A program made the translations under genes and the position numbers. 64,000 nt of DNA from Candidatus Thiodictyon syntrophicum (GTDB taxonomy: Bacteria; Pseudomonadota; Gammaproteobacteria; Chromatiales; Chromatiaceae), in assembly GCF_002813775.1 (NCBI RefSeq), contig NZ_CP020370.1:2443501-2507500 (forward strand). The letters are read 5' to 3'. Below, in pieces: positions 1 through 8,418 of this stretch. Below the pieces are notes generated by a model. The model was not told the origin of the DNA. It did no database searches and saw nothing but the letters and a program-made list of their open reading frames with translations. The number at the start of each line of letters is the position of its first letter. Positions within the stretch are counted from its first letter, which is position 1.

Positions 1-124
1 CGCGGCGCCGGGCACCGGGGGGCGCCGCGCACCAGTCAGGCGCCAGGCACCGCACTCGCGTGCGGACAAGTCCTTTTTTTCTTGATCGAGAACCAGCGGG
101 TGCGACGTTGCCAGGAGACCGGCC

Positions 125-1195
125 ATGGGACTGAGAATTCTTGACCGCTATCTGGCGTGGGCGGTGATCGCAGGCACCCTCCTGACCCTGGGCGTGCTCC
201 TGCCGCTCTTGGGATTTTTTGTTCTCGCCAACGAGTTGGAGCAGGTGGGGGTGGCCGGCTACCGCCTCCAGGACGCCCTGCTGTTCATGGTCCTGAGCCT
301 GCCCCGCTACGCCTATCAGGTCTTCCCCATCGCCACCCTGATCGGCGCCCTGCTCGGGCTGGGCGCGCTCGCCAACCGCTCCGAGTTGGTGGCCATGCGC
401 GCCGCGGGGGTCTCGGTGGGGCGGATCGCGGGGGCCGGGTTGCTGGGCGGGGTGCTCCTGGCCGCCGGCGCCATGCTGATCGGCGAGGTGGTCGCCCCCG
501 TGGCGGAACAGCGCGGGATCGAGATCAAGCGCGCCGCCCTCTCCGGGGCGGTGACCCAACAGACGGAGTCCGGCTTCTGGGCGATCGACCAGGGGACCTA
601 TATCAACATCCGCGAGATCCTCTCCGGTACCAGCCTGCGGGACATCTTCATCTACCAGGCGGACAATGCCGCGGGGACCCTGATCGCGACCCATGCGCAG
701 GGGGCGCGCTATCAGAACCACCAATGGGTCCTGGAGGGCCTCTCGCGCAGCCGGGTGAGCATGGACGGGGTGCAGGTGGAGCGCCTGCCCAATGCCGTTT
801 GGAGTTCCCTGCTCAATCCCGGCATCCTGGAGGTGGTGGTGGTCGACCCGCGCATCCTGCCGGTCTGGGGCCTGTGGAAATACATCCGCTTCATGACGGT
901 CAATGCGCAGGATGCGAGCAACTACCAGGTGATCTTCTGGGGCCGGGTGCTCTACCCCCTGCTCACCCTGTCCATGGTATTGGTCGCGATCCCCGTCCTG
1001 CTGGGCTCCGCGCGCAGCCGCGGGACCGGTGTGCGCGCCTTCTTCGCCGTTCTGGTCGGCATCCTCTATTACCTGGTGAGCAAGACGTTTTCCTATCTGG
1101 CGCTCCTCTACGGCTTAAGCCCGCTCGCGGCCGCCCTGGCCCCACCGGTGCTCTTCATCGGCGCGGCCCTGCTGTTGTTGCGGCGGGTGGGGTGA
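125..1195 (+). CDS. lptG: LPS export ABC transporter permease LptG
   Basis: Inner-membrane permease of the LptB2FG complex, which extracts lipopolysaccharide from the inner membrane and passes it to the LptC-LptA-LptD bridge. The 356 residues match the family length. A first membrane helix lies at about 15-35, two more at about 60-80 and 100-120, then a periplasmic beta-jellyroll region at about 130-265 and three closing helices at about 275-350, the usual LptF/LptG order. The start ATG has an AGGAG eight bases upstream. The partner lptF normally lies just upstream; only 124 bases are visible here and no convincing lptF end could be identified in them. Family assignment is firm; LptG rather than LptF rests on sequence character and terminal position. 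Confidence 0.93.
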   Translation: MGLRILDRYLAWAVIAGTLLTLGVLLPLLGFFVLANELEQVGVAGYRLQDALLFMVLSLPRYAYQVFPIATLIGALLGLGALANRSELVAMRAAGVSVGRIAGAGLLGGVLLAAGAMLIGEVVAPVAEQRGIEIKRAALSGAVTQQTESGFWAIDQGTYINIREILSGTSLRDIFIYQADNAAGTLIATHAQGARYQNHQWVLEGLSRSRVSMDGVQVERLPNAVWSSLLNPGILEVVVVDPRILPVWGLWKYIRFMTVNAQDASNYQVIFWGRVLYPLLTLSMVLVAIPVLLGSARSRGTGVRAFFAVLVGILYYLVSKTFSYLALLYGLSPLAAALAPPVLFIGAALLLLRRVG

Positions 1196-1266
1196 GGGGC
1201 GCGGGTGCCCGCTGTGCGGCTACCCGACAACGCCGCGGTACTCGCGGCACCGCGCCGGAGGCTCCC

Positions 1267-1388
1267 GATGGGTAGAGCGCAGCGAAACCCATCGCTTGCG
1301 CGCAACTCAAGCGTTGATTGGTGGGTTTCGCTGCGCTCTACCCACCCTACGGATCGGGCGTGGAGCGGGTCCCGGGCGGATACTTGCC
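1267..1388. repeat. Dispersed palindromic element, GGGTTTCGCTGCGCTC family, copy 1
   Basis: Two inverted arms carry GGGTTTCGCTGCGCTCTACC and its complement (about 1267-1294 and 1320-1350), followed by a tail reading TGGAGCGGGTCCCGGGCGGA. The same arms and tail, in opposite orientation, occur at 27558-27687, so arms plus tail form one repeated unit of about 125 bp. It fills the gap between lptG and the next gene. Confidence 0.8.
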
Positions 1389-1474
1389 GGATCGCTCCAG
1401 CGGCCGGAACGCGGATCAAGCCCGCCGAAGCTATAATCAAGGTTTCCCTATCCACTGTTCAAGAGGATTCCGGA

Positions 1475-2158
1475 ATGGCCGCTACCACCGCCGACGAAGT
1501 CTGGGCACTACTGCGCGAGTTGCTGGAGGCCCAAAAAGAGACGGATCGCAAATTTCAGGAAACCGACCGCCAGTTGCAGGAACGGGTTCAGGAAACCGAC
1601 CGGCGGATTCAGGAGCGGGCGCAGGAAACCGACCGCCGGATTCAGGAACGGGCGCAGGAAACCGATCGCCGGGCTCAGGAAACCGACCGCCGGATTCAGG
1701 AAACCGACCGCCAGATCCAAGAGGTCAACCGCCAACTCGGCCGCCTCGGCGGGCAATGGGGTCTGTTCGTGGAAAACCTGGTCGCCCCCTCCTGCGAGCG
1801 GCTCTTCACCGAACGGGGGATACCGGTCCACATGGTCAGCCGACGGGTGCTCAAGCGCAAAGACGGCGACACCCTGGAGATTGACGTGCTGGTCGTAAAT
1901 CTGGGCCACGTCGTCATGGTGGAGGTCAAGTCCAGCCTGCGGGTGGACGATGTGAAGGAGTTGCTGGAGGACCTGCGCCGCTTTCGCCACTTCTTTCCGG
2001 AATATGCCGACCATCAACTGCACGGTGCCGTTGCTGGTATGCGCATCGAAGAAGGTGCCGATCGCTTCGCCTACCGGCAAGGGCTCTTCGTGCTGGCCCA
2101 GACCGGGGACAGCATGCGCATTCTCAACGATGCCGCCTTTGAGCCCAAGTCCTGGTAG
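1475..2158 (+). CDS. Coiled-coil protein with PD-(D/E)XK nuclease-like domain (DUF3782-like)
   Basis: A protein of 227 residues. Residues about 15-85 are a tandem array of QETDRRIQERA (11-residue) and QETDRRI/A (7-residue) units, that is, hendecads and heptads of a long coiled coil. Residues about 90-227 form a compact domain with EIDVLVVN followed by MVEVKSSL, the D...ExK pattern of PD-(D/E)XK nuclease-fold proteins; DUF3782-type proteins share this coiled-coil plus nuclease-like arrangement. ATG 1475 is preferred because upstream codons in the same frame run through the repeat at 1267-1388. No partner gene adjoins it. Biochemical role unknown; nuclease activity is inferred from the motif only. 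Confidence 0.75.
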   Translation: MAATTADEVWALLRELLEAQKETDRKFQETDRQLQERVQETDRRIQERAQETDRRIQERAQETDRRAQETDRRIQETDRQIQEVNRQLGRLGGQWGLFVENLVAPSCERLFTERGIPVHMVSRRVLKRKDGDTLEIDVLVVNLGHVVMVEVKSSLRVDDVKELLEDLRRFRHFFPEYADHQLHGAVAGMRIEEGADRFAYRQGLFVLAQTGDSMRILNDAAFEPKSW

Positions 2159-2163
2159 CGCAA

Positions 2164-2214
2164 TCGAAGGCCTCGGCCTTGGAGCCCTCCGCCAAGGCTG
2201 AAGCCTTGGACTCC
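2164..2214. repeat. CCAAGGCTGAAGCCTTGGACTCC element, copy 1
   Basis: Short palindromic repeat with core AAGGCTGAAGCCTTGGACTCC and a degenerate inverted partner 20 bases upstream. Further copies lie at 35176-35232 and 54048-54101 (both two-armed) and 58831-58853 and 14290-14308 (single arms). It lies between two convergent genes. Confidence 0.75.
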
Positions 2215-2230
2215 GGGCTTTGGCGAGGTG

Positions 2231-2719
2231 CTAGCGTCCGCGCGGGACCACGACGAGGCGTGTGCGGGAGCGCCGGTCGTGCCAAGCCAGATGCGCGCGG
2301 TCGAACAGGCACCACCAGAGCCCGAGCCCGAGGGGCGCCAGGCTCAGCGCCGCCCAGGCGAGCCGGCGCAGCGCATCGCGCGCACTCAAGCGCCTGCCGT
2401 CGTCGCGCACCACGCGCAGGCGCCAGGCGCTCATCCCCAGGGTCTGACCGCCGTGGGTCCAGAAATAGACGAAAAACCCAACGATCACGGCGAGCAGATA
2501 GGCCTGGAACAGGGTCCGGTACAGCCATTCCCCCTGGGGGTAGGGGCGGGCGGCGAGCAGGTCGTAGGGGATGATGAAGAGGGCGGTGGCGAGCAGGAGC
2601 AGGGCGAACAGCAGGATGCCGTCATACAGCAGGGCTCCTAGGCGGCGCGGCAGGCGTGCAACCTGGAGGGCGGCGGTTTCAGGGGTTTCAGGGGGTGTCA
2701 CTTCCGTTGGAAGGGCCAT
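2231..2719 (-). CDS. RDD family membrane protein
   Basis: A 162-residue inner-membrane protein. After an acidic N-tail comes the RDD signature RLGALLYDGILLF at about 26-38, with helices at about 30-52 and 70-90, the loop WTHGGQTLGMSAWRLRVV at about 87-104, and a third hydrophobic segment at about 120-140. The ending AWHDRRSRTRLVVVPR is typical of the family. RDD proteins are small membrane proteins of mostly unproven function, some linked to ion exchange. It converges on the DUF3782-like gene and is divergent from the two-component pair. The family call is secure; the function is not. Confidence 0.88.
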   Translation of the reverse strand: MALPTEVTPPETPETAALQVARLPRRLGALLYDGILLFALLLLATALFIIPYDLLAARPYPQGEWLYRTLFQAYLLAVIVGFFVYFWTHGGQTLGMSAWRLRVVRDDGRRLSARDALRRLAWAALSLAPLGLGLWWCLFDRAHLAWHDRRSRTRLVVVPRGR

Positions 2720-2986
2720 GACGGGCTCCGCTTGATCGATGGGGTCTGACGACCGGCGGGTGCCGGTGGCCTGGCTTGAAGGTCAGGCCGGATTGTCCCC
2801 GTCCGCGCGGCTTGGCGCCAGGGCGGGGTCGGCGTACCCTGCGGGTTTGGCGCGCGCATCAAGGCCGGTGGGGTGCCCGATCAGTTCGGGTGGCCGCGAG
2901 ACCTGCGCCGCACTGGGGTGCGGCGCTCCCGGTGTGGCGGGTGCGTGCCGCGACCTGGGTGCGGCGCCCCCCGGTGAGTGTGAGAC

Positions 2987-5590
2987 TTGTACCATATCCC
3001 CCTAAAACCCATCATCTTTCGCCTGCTGCGGCGGGTCCCGATGCCGCTCATCGCGATGGTGATCGGGCTCGCGGCGGGGCTCGCCGTGTGGGTGGTGCTG
3101 GATCAGATCCAGTCGCGGCAGGTCAATCGGATCTTCGATCAGGAACTCAGGGACCAACTCGACCTCCAGGCGCGCGAGAGTCTGATCCGCTTCGACCGCT
3201 ACCTGGCGAGCTACGGGATGACCACTCGGCTGCTCGCCAACCACCGGCGTCTGGCGGAGTACCTGGAGCCCCTGTTCTGGTCCAAGGAGGGGGCCGCGGC
3301 GCCCCTGGTCTATCAGGAGTTCCGGCCCTATTGGCTGCCGGATTTCTTCGCGCGCGATGCCCTGCGCCCGCCCAGTCAGGTGCTGCTGACCGATCCGCAG
3401 GGCCGGGTCCGGGAACTCTACCAGGCCGGCACCCGGCCGCTGCCGACGGAACTCGCCACCCGGGTCCCGGCCCAGTTTCTGGACCCCGCGTCGGTGCGGA
3501 CCGTGCCGGTCAAGCTGGGGGAGGGTCTGTACCTGCTGGCCAGCGACGCGGTGGAGGATTCGGCCGGTTATCCCATGGGCTTTCTGGTCGTCCTGGTGCC
3601 CATCGACGAGGCCTTTCTGGCCGCCTCCCAGCGCGGCATGGACCCGAGCCGGGCGGCGGTTGCCCTGGTGGAGGGTGACGACCAGCGTATCCTGGCGAGC
3701 GCGGACTCGGCCAACCTGGTCCCCGGCAGCACCCCGAACCAGTGGGGCGACCGCTATCTGATGACCTCCCAGTCCCTGCCCCAATACGAGGGGGCGGACG
3801 ACAACCTGCTGTTTGCGACCTTCGTCACCCAGGGCAATGTGGAGCGGATGTCGCGGCATGTGCGCATCTTCGAGCACCGCCAGCGCCTGTTCGCGGCCGT
3901 CGTCTTCATCCTGGTCTTCACCTGGGTCATCTATCTGGTCTCGGCGCGGCTCAACCGGGTCTTGAAGCGCATGACACGCTTCTCCCAGCGCGCCCTGGGC
4001 ATTCCGGAGCCGGGGTTCCATCGCGAGGGCAATCAGTTGCTGCTGCTGGAGGAGTGGATCGCCCATTTCACCCAACTGGTGCTCAAGGCGCGCGAGGAGA
4101 TGAACCGCCGCCACCAGGCGGAGATGCGCGAGAGCGAGGCGCTGAAGGCGGCCGTGATGGAGGCCGCGCTGGACTCCATCGTCACCCTCGACCACCATGG
4201 CCACATCATCGAGGTGAACCCGGCCGCGGGGCGGATCTTCGGCATCGTGCGGCAGGAGGTCATCGGCGCCGCCTTCGGTGAGCGTCTGCTGCCCGAGGTG
4301 GCGCGCACCGCCTTCCGGCGCCTGCTCGACCGCTCCCGCCATGACGGGCTAGAGCCCGCGGGTCGCGGTGAATTGGTCGCGTTGCGCGGCGACGGTTCCG
4401 AGTTTCCGGTGGAGATCTCCATCGTCCCCATCGATCTGGAGTCCGAGCGCTTCTACACCCTCTATATCCACGACATCACGCAACGCAAGCAGGCTGAGCG
4501 GGAGATCAAGAGCCTGGCACGGCTGGCGAGCGAAAGCCCCAACCCGATCCTGCGGGTCAGCGCCGCCGGTCAGATCGCCTATGCCAACAATGCGAGCCGC
4601 CCCCTGCTGCTCGCCTGGGGCACCGAGCAGGGCGGGGCCCTGCCGGCGGAGTGGGTGGCCGAGGTGGCGGAGGCGCTCGGCAAGGGCGAGCCGCGCGAGC
4701 GCGAGACGACCCTGGGGTCCCAGGTCTACGCCCTGCTCTTCGCCCCCTTCCGGGACCTGGGCTATGTCAATATCTATGCGCGCGACATCACCGCGGTGCG
4801 CCGCGCCGAGCAGGCGTCGCGCAAGCACCAGGCGGAGCTGGTGCATGTGAGTCGCCTGAGCACCATGGGCGAAGTGGCGACCGGCATGGCCCACGAGTTG
4901 AACCAGCCGCTCTCGGCCATCGTCAATTATGCCAACGGCTGCACCCGGCGCATCCAGGGCGGCCAGGGGACGCCCGATGATCTGCTGGGCGCCCTGTCGC
5001 AGATCGCGAGCCAGGCCAAGCGCGCCAGTGAGATCATTCGCCGCCTGCGTGCCTTGGTCGGCAAGCAGCCGCCAATCCGGGCCGACGTGGATCTGAATCA
5101 CCTGGTGCGCGAGGTCTGTTCCTTCGTCGAGTTCGAGACCGGCAAGCTCAGCATCCAGATCGAATTGGACCTGGCCGCGGAGCCCATCCCGGTGCATGTG
5201 GACCTGGTGCAGATCGAGCAGGTGCTGCTCAATCTGGTCCGCAATGCCCTGGATGCGTTGGAGGAGTCGCCGGAGTCCGAGCGCCGGTTCCTCATCCATA
5301 CCGGGGTCCAGGGGGCCGAGGCCGTGGTCGCCGTGCGCGACAGCGGTCCGGGGGTGGAGCCGGAGCGTCTCAAGCGCCTGTTCGACCCCTTCTTCACCAC
5401 CAAGGAGGGGGGCATGGGGATGGGACTGCCGATCAGTCAGACCATCCTGGAGAATCACGACGGGCGCATCTGGGCCGAGTCCGAACCCGGCCAGGGCACC
5501 ATCTTCCACGTCACGCTGCCGCTCGCGCAGTCCGCCGCCGATGCCGACCCCGAGCTGCCGGCCCACACCGCATCAGGAATCAGCCGATGA
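2987..5590 (+). CDS. Membrane sensor histidine kinase (FixL/TtrS-like)
   Basis: Sensor kinase of a two-component pair with the next gene. A helix at about 18-38 and another at about 300-322 bracket a periplasmic sensor region of roughly 260 residues. Then come a PAS domain (about 388-500), a second weaker PAS (about 508-607), a HisKA domain with phosphoacceptor His636 in GMAHELNQPLSAI, and an HATPase domain (about 738-850) with DSGPGV and GMGMGLPIS. The HELNQPL box is typical of the FixL/DctB/TtrS group. An in-frame stop at 2981 leaves TTG 2987 as the earliest start; ATG 3041 is the alternative but would remove the basic N-tail. The gene overlaps the regulator by four bases. The input signal cannot be read from the sequence. 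Confidence 0.9.
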   Translation: MYHIPLKPIIFRLLRRVPMPLIAMVIGLAAGLAVWVVLDQIQSRQVNRIFDQELRDQLDLQARESLIRFDRYLASYGMTTRLLANHRRLAEYLEPLFWSKEGAAAPLVYQEFRPYWLPDFFARDALRPPSQVLLTDPQGRVRELYQAGTRPLPTELATRVPAQFLDPASVRTVPVKLGEGLYLLASDAVEDSAGYPMGFLVVLVPIDEAFLAASQRGMDPSRAAVALVEGDDQRILASADSANLVPGSTPNQWGDRYLMTSQSLPQYEGADDNLLFATFVTQGNVERMSRHVRIFEHRQRLFAAVVFILVFTWVIYLVSARLNRVLKRMTRFSQRALGIPEPGFHREGNQLLLLEEWIAHFTQLVLKAREEMNRRHQAEMRESEALKAAVMEAALDSIVTLDHHGHIIEVNPAAGRIFGIVRQEVIGAAFGERLLPEVARTAFRRLLDRSRHDGLEPAGRGELVALRGDGSEFPVEISIVPIDLESERFYTLYIHDITQRKQAEREIKSLARLASESPNPILRVSAAGQIAYANNASRPLLLAWGTEQGGALPAEWVAEVAEALGKGEPRERETTLGSQVYALLFAPFRDLGYVNIYARDITAVRRAEQASRKHQAELVHVSRLSTMGEVATGMAHELNQPLSAIVNYANGCTRRIQGGQGTPDDLLGALSQIASQAKRASEIIRRLRALVGKQPPIRADVDLNHLVREVCSFVEFETGKLSIQIELDLAAEPIPVHVDLVQIEQVLLNLVRNALDALEESPESERRFLIHTGVQGAEAVVAVRDSGPGVEPERLKRLFDPFFTTKEGGMGMGLPISQTILENHDGRIWAESEPGQGTIFHVTLPLAQSAADADPELPAHTASGISR

Positions 5591-6207
5591 CCACCGCCTC
5601 CACCGTCTTCGTCGTCGATGACGATCAGGCCATGCGTACCTCACTGCAATGGCTGATCGAATCCACCGGCATGAAGGTCCTCACCTTCGAGTCCGCCGAC
5701 GCCTTTCTGGCCGGCTACTACCCGGGCCGCGCCGGTTGTCTGTTGGTGGACGTGCGCATGCCCGGCATGAGCGGGTTGGAACTGCAGGCCTACTTGACCC
5801 GGGAAGGCTATCGGCTCCCCGTCATCATCATCACCGGCCACGGGGACGTGGCGATGGCGGTAAAGGCGATGAAAGCCGGCGCCATGGATTTCATCGAGAA
5901 GCCCTTCCACGACGAGGACCTGCTGCGCAGCATCCGCCGCGCCCTGGAATACGACCAGCGCCAACGCGTCGGCCAAGCCGCCCGTGAGGACCTCCAGGCG
6001 CGCCTGGCGGACCTGACCCCGCGTGAGCACGAGGTCATGGGCATGGTCACCGACGGCAAGTCCAATCGGGAGATCGCCGCCGCGCTTGGGGTGACGCCCA
6101 AGACCGTGGAGGCGCATCGCGCGCGGGTGATGGAGAAGATGCGGGCCGAGTCCTTGGCGGAGTTGGTGCGGATGGCGCTGATCGCGGGGCGGGAGGAGGG
6201 GGCCTGA
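5587..6207 (+). CDS. FixJ-family response regulator
   Basis: DNA-binding response regulator of 206 residues, cognate to the kinase with which it shares an ATGA overlap. The receiver domain (about 5-120) has the acidic pocket VVDDD, phosphoacceptor Asp55 in LLVDVRMPGMSG, and KPF at about 104-106. The LuxR-type helix-turn-helix (about 137-200) begins LTPREHEVMGMV and contains KTVEAHRARVMEKM. This is the FixJ/TtrR/StyR architecture. No target operator could be identified nearby; the downstream MFS gene lies beyond two repeats and is not obviously in the same operon. Confidence 0.93.
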   Translation: MTTASTVFVVDDDQAMRTSLQWLIESTGMKVLTFESADAFLAGYYPGRAGCLLVDVRMPGMSGLELQAYLTREGYRLPVIIITGHGDVAMAVKAMKAGAMDFIEKPFHDEDLLRSIRRALEYDQRQRVGQAAREDLQARLADLTPREHEVMGMVTDGKSNREIAAALGVTPKTVEAHRARVMEKMRAESLAELVRMALIAGREEGA

Positions 6208-6223
6208 CCAACAAGAGAGGATT

Positions 6224-6256
6224 TGTCCGCAAATGAACGCAAATGAACGCAAATAA
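6224..6256. repeat. GCAAATGAACGCAAAT element, single arm
   Basis: Tandem CAAATGAACG units just after the response regulator. This is one arm of the element found in full, with facing arms, at 9941-10070, 16431-16583 and 23465-23600. Here the opposite arm is missing. Confidence 0.75.
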
Positions 6257-6266
6257 GACAGTGCCG

Positions 6267-6399
6267 GCCTTGATCATCATTCCGGCCACCCCGCGGGTAA
6301 CATCCGTCGCGGCCGGGGGGCCGCTCCTGCGGCGTAGGAGCGGCCCCCCGGCCGCGACGGGTTGCCGCAAGGGCGCGCGGCCGGAGTGATGATCAAGGC
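6267..6399. repeat. Nested palindrome of 133 bp
   Basis: Two palindromes, one inside the other. The outer 21-base arms (6267-6287 and 6379-6399, with GATCATCAT at their core) differ at one position. The inner 25-base arms (6304-6328 and 6336-6360) are perfect and separated by a seven-base loop. It fills the gap between the response regulator and the MFS gene. A transcript would fold into a very stable hairpin, but no T-tract follows, so a Rho-independent terminator is not supported. Confidence 0.85.
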
Positions 6400-6444
6400 T
6401 GACAGTGCCCATCCTTCAATCCGGACCCACATGAGTGATGCGAT

Positions 6445-7725
6445 ATGGCCGTGCCACCTACCGACCGCCGCCAGGTACTCGCCTGGTCCTTCTATGACTG
6501 GGCCAACTCGGCCTTTGCCACCGTGGTCATCGCCGGGTTCTTCCCGGTCTTCTTCAAACAGTTCTGGGCCGCGGACCTGGCCGTCACCGACAGCACCCGC
6601 TGGCTTGGCTATACCAGCAGCACCGCCAGCCTGATCCTGGTCTGCATGGCGCCGCTCCTGGGTGCGCTGGCCGATCAACTGGGGGCCAAGAAGCGCTTCC
6701 TGCTCACCTTCACCACGCTCGGGGTGCTCGGTACCGGCGGGCTCTTCTGGCTCGCTGCCGGGCACTGGGGCGCCGCCCTGGCGCTCTATCTCTTTGGCTT
6801 GGTCGGCTTTCTCGCGAGCAACGTCTTCTACGACTCACTTATCACGGACGTCGCCGACCCCGGGGACTACGAGCGCGTCTCCTCCCTGGGCTATGCCCTG
6901 GGCTACCTGGGGGGCGGACTGCTGTTCGCGCTCAATGTCGTCATGGTCCAGTTCCCCGCGTCCTTCGGCTTCGCCGACGCGGGGGCCGCGGTGCAGGCCG
7001 CCTTCCTGGGGGTGGCGCTCTGGTGGGCGCTCTTTACCCTGCCGCTCGCCTTCCTGGTCAAGGAGCCGCCGGGTCTGGGGGAGCAGAGCTTCGGCGGGGC
7101 CCTCCGCGGCGCCTTCAGCGCCCTGGCCCAGACCTTCCGGCAGGTCCGCTCACTGCGCAATACCTTCCTGTTCCTCATCGCCTACTGGTTCTATATCGAC
7201 GGGGTGGACACCATCGTGTTCATGGCCGTGGATTTCGGGCTCTCGCTGAAGTTTCCGGCCGCAAGCCTGATGGTGGCACTCCTGATCACCCAGTTCGTCG
7301 GCTTCCCGGCCGCGCTCATCTTCGGCCGCCTCGGTAGTCGGTGGGGACCCAAACCAAGCATCCTGCTCGCCATCGGCGTCTATATGCTGGTGGTCGCCGC
7401 CGCCTCGCAGATGCAGCAGGTGTCGCACTTCTATGCGCTGGCGGTCGCCATCGGGCTGGTCCAGGGCGGCGTCCAGGCCCTCTCGCGCGCCCTATTCGCC
7501 GGCCTGATCCCGGCCGGGCAGACCGCGGAACTATTCGGCTTCTACAACATGGTCGGCAAGTTCGGCGCCGTCCTCGGCCCCTTCCTGGTCGGCACCACGG
7601 CCTATCTCACCGGCGACCCGCGCCTGTCACTGCTGCCGATCCTGCTCTTGTTTCTGATCGGGGCGGTGCTGCTCACGCGGGTGGATGTGGCGGCGGGGAG
7701 GGCGGCGGCAGGGGCGGCGAGTTAG
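6445..7725 (+). CDS. MFS transporter, UMF1 (Atg22-like) family
   Basis: Integral inner-membrane transporter of 426 residues with about 12 hydrophobic helices. The N-terminal WSFYDWANSAFATVVIAGFF is the hallmark of the UMF1/Atg22-like branch of the major facilitator superfamily. A family-typical loop LADQLGAKKRFLL follows helix 2-3, and the halves are joined by a basic loop near residues 200-240. Substrate unknown; the yeast relative Atg22 exports amino acids from the vacuole, but that cannot be transferred here. The gene stands alone, flanked by repeats on both sides. Confidence 0.88.
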   Translation: MAVPPTDRRQVLAWSFYDWANSAFATVVIAGFFPVFFKQFWAADLAVTDSTRWLGYTSSTASLILVCMAPLLGALADQLGAKKRFLLTFTTLGVLGTGGLFWLAAGHWGAALALYLFGLVGFLASNVFYDSLITDVADPGDYERVSSLGYALGYLGGGLLFALNVVMVQFPASFGFADAGAAVQAAFLGVALWWALFTLPLAFLVKEPPGLGEQSFGGALRGAFSALAQTFRQVRSLRNTFLFLIAYWFYIDGVDTIVFMAVDFGLSLKFPAASLMVALLITQFVGFPAALIFGRLGSRWGPKPSILLAIGVYMLVVAAASQMQQVSHFYALAVAIGLVQGGVQALSRALFAGLIPAGQTAELFGFYNMVGKFGAVLGPFLVGTTAYLTGDPRLSLLPILLLFLIGAVLLTRVDVAAGRAAAGAAS

Positions 7726-7758
7726 TAGGGCGTTTTGTCTTATCTTGCGATTCGTCCG

Positions 7759-7960
7759 AGCCCCGAAGGGGCGTGACATACCAGCCCAGGGCACCGCTCT
7801 GGGTATGAGGTATAGGGCGGGGCCTAGCCCTGAAAGGGCGTGACATAAGGAGCGCCAGCGTTATGTCACGCCCTTTCAGGGCTAGGCCAAATCAAATGCC
7901 GCTATCCCAGGGCGTTGCCCTGGGCTGGCATGTTCGACCCCGTTGGGGTCGGTACGCAAC
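7759..7960. repeat. Cluster of palindromic repeats with a 28-bp perfect inverted repeat
   Basis: Contains a perfect inverted repeat with 28-base arms (7821-7848 and 7861-7888) around a 12-base loop, with core CCCTGAAAGGGCGTGACATAA. It is flanked by a related CCCCGAAGGGGCGTGACATA (7759-7779) and by TGTTCGACCCCGTTGGGGTC (about 7930-7950). The latter motif recurs inverted near 15376-15400. The cluster abuts the truncated Shedu-like fragment and may mark the breakpoint that removed its N-terminus. Confidence 0.8.
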
Positions 7961-8212
7961 AATAAATGGAACGGGGTACTGATTGCCCGTTTTCTTCATG
8001 AGAAATTCGGCATCGTAAGTCGAATCCATGATATCGAATCGTACGCCGTTCACAGTTTCTTAATAATAGGTAAGACGCCAACTGAGGTCGATCAGCAGAA
8101 ATCGTTTGAACTTTTTCGGCGAAACTCAAAAGACGTTCAAATTGTTACTTTCGATGAATTGCTGGAGAAATTGCGCCAACTCCGCAGTTTTCTGGCAGAG
8201 GAAGATGAGTAA
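7943..8212 (+). pseudogene. C-terminal remnant of a Shedu-like DUF4263 protein
   Basis: Only about 80 residues resemble a known family. IIGKTPTEVDQQKSFELFRR followed by VQIVTFDELLEKLRQL is the C-terminal end of DUF4263 proteins, the nuclease-like family that includes the phage-defence protein SduA (Shedu). The full-length family is several hundred residues and carries its catalytic PD-(D/E)XK core upstream of this part. Here the sequence upstream of about 7960 is repeat DNA, so the core is missing. Base composition is lower in GC than neighbouring genes, which suggests transfer. Called a remnant rather than a gene; the start given is merely the open frame. Confidence 0.68.
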
Positions 8213-8345
8213 GCAATGTTGGAGCGAATTGGCCGGCCTTGATCGTCGTTCCGACCGCTCCAAGACCAACATGGCACTGTGGATGACGGTTGCCATCATC
8301 CTGGTTCCCCTCATCCCCTATGCCCTGGATGGCACGGGTGGGTAA
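8205..8345 (+). CDS. Possible small membrane protein (46 residues)
   Basis: Short frame starting with an ATG that overlaps the stop of the DUF4263 remnant (ATGAGTAA). It has a polar N-half with SDRSKTN and one hydrophobic helix, MALWMTVAIILVPLIPYAL. A hairpin-plus-T terminator follows 25 bases downstream on the same strand, consistent with transcription through it. No family recognised. It could be a genuine small protein of the former locus or chance coding. Confidence 0.35.
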   Translation: MSKQCWSELAGLDRRSDRSKTNMALWMTVAIILVPLIPYALDGTGG

Positions 8346-8369
8346 TCGGGTATGCCCGATCTGCGAAAC

Positions 8370-8394
8370 AGGCGGCGCGAGCCGCCTTTTTGTT
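8370..8394 (+). terminator. Rho-independent terminator after the 8.2-8.3 kb frames
   Basis: Stem AGGCGGC / GCCGCCT with a GCGA loop, followed by TTTTTGTT. It points rightward and lies just before the 3' end of the convergent ATPase pseudogene. Confidence 0.7.
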
Positions 8395-8418
8395 GGGCGA
8401 CAACCGCGCTTTCCAGGT

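Noticed and set aside
1-124. 3' end of lptF at the left edge
   Set aside because: Expected from gene order, but none of the three frames shows recognisable LptF sequence in the 124 bases available.
1205-1474. N-terminal extension of the DUF3782-like protein
   Set aside because: The frame is open but translates the palindromic repeat; ATG 1475 begins the conserved part.
3002-5566. Two long minus-strand frames (446 and 405 residues)
   Set aside because: Antisense to the sensor kinase, whose PAS, HisKA and HATPase motifs are clear.
6304-6360. Rho-independent terminator after the response regulator
   Set aside because: Very strong stem but no T-tract on either side; treated as a repeat.
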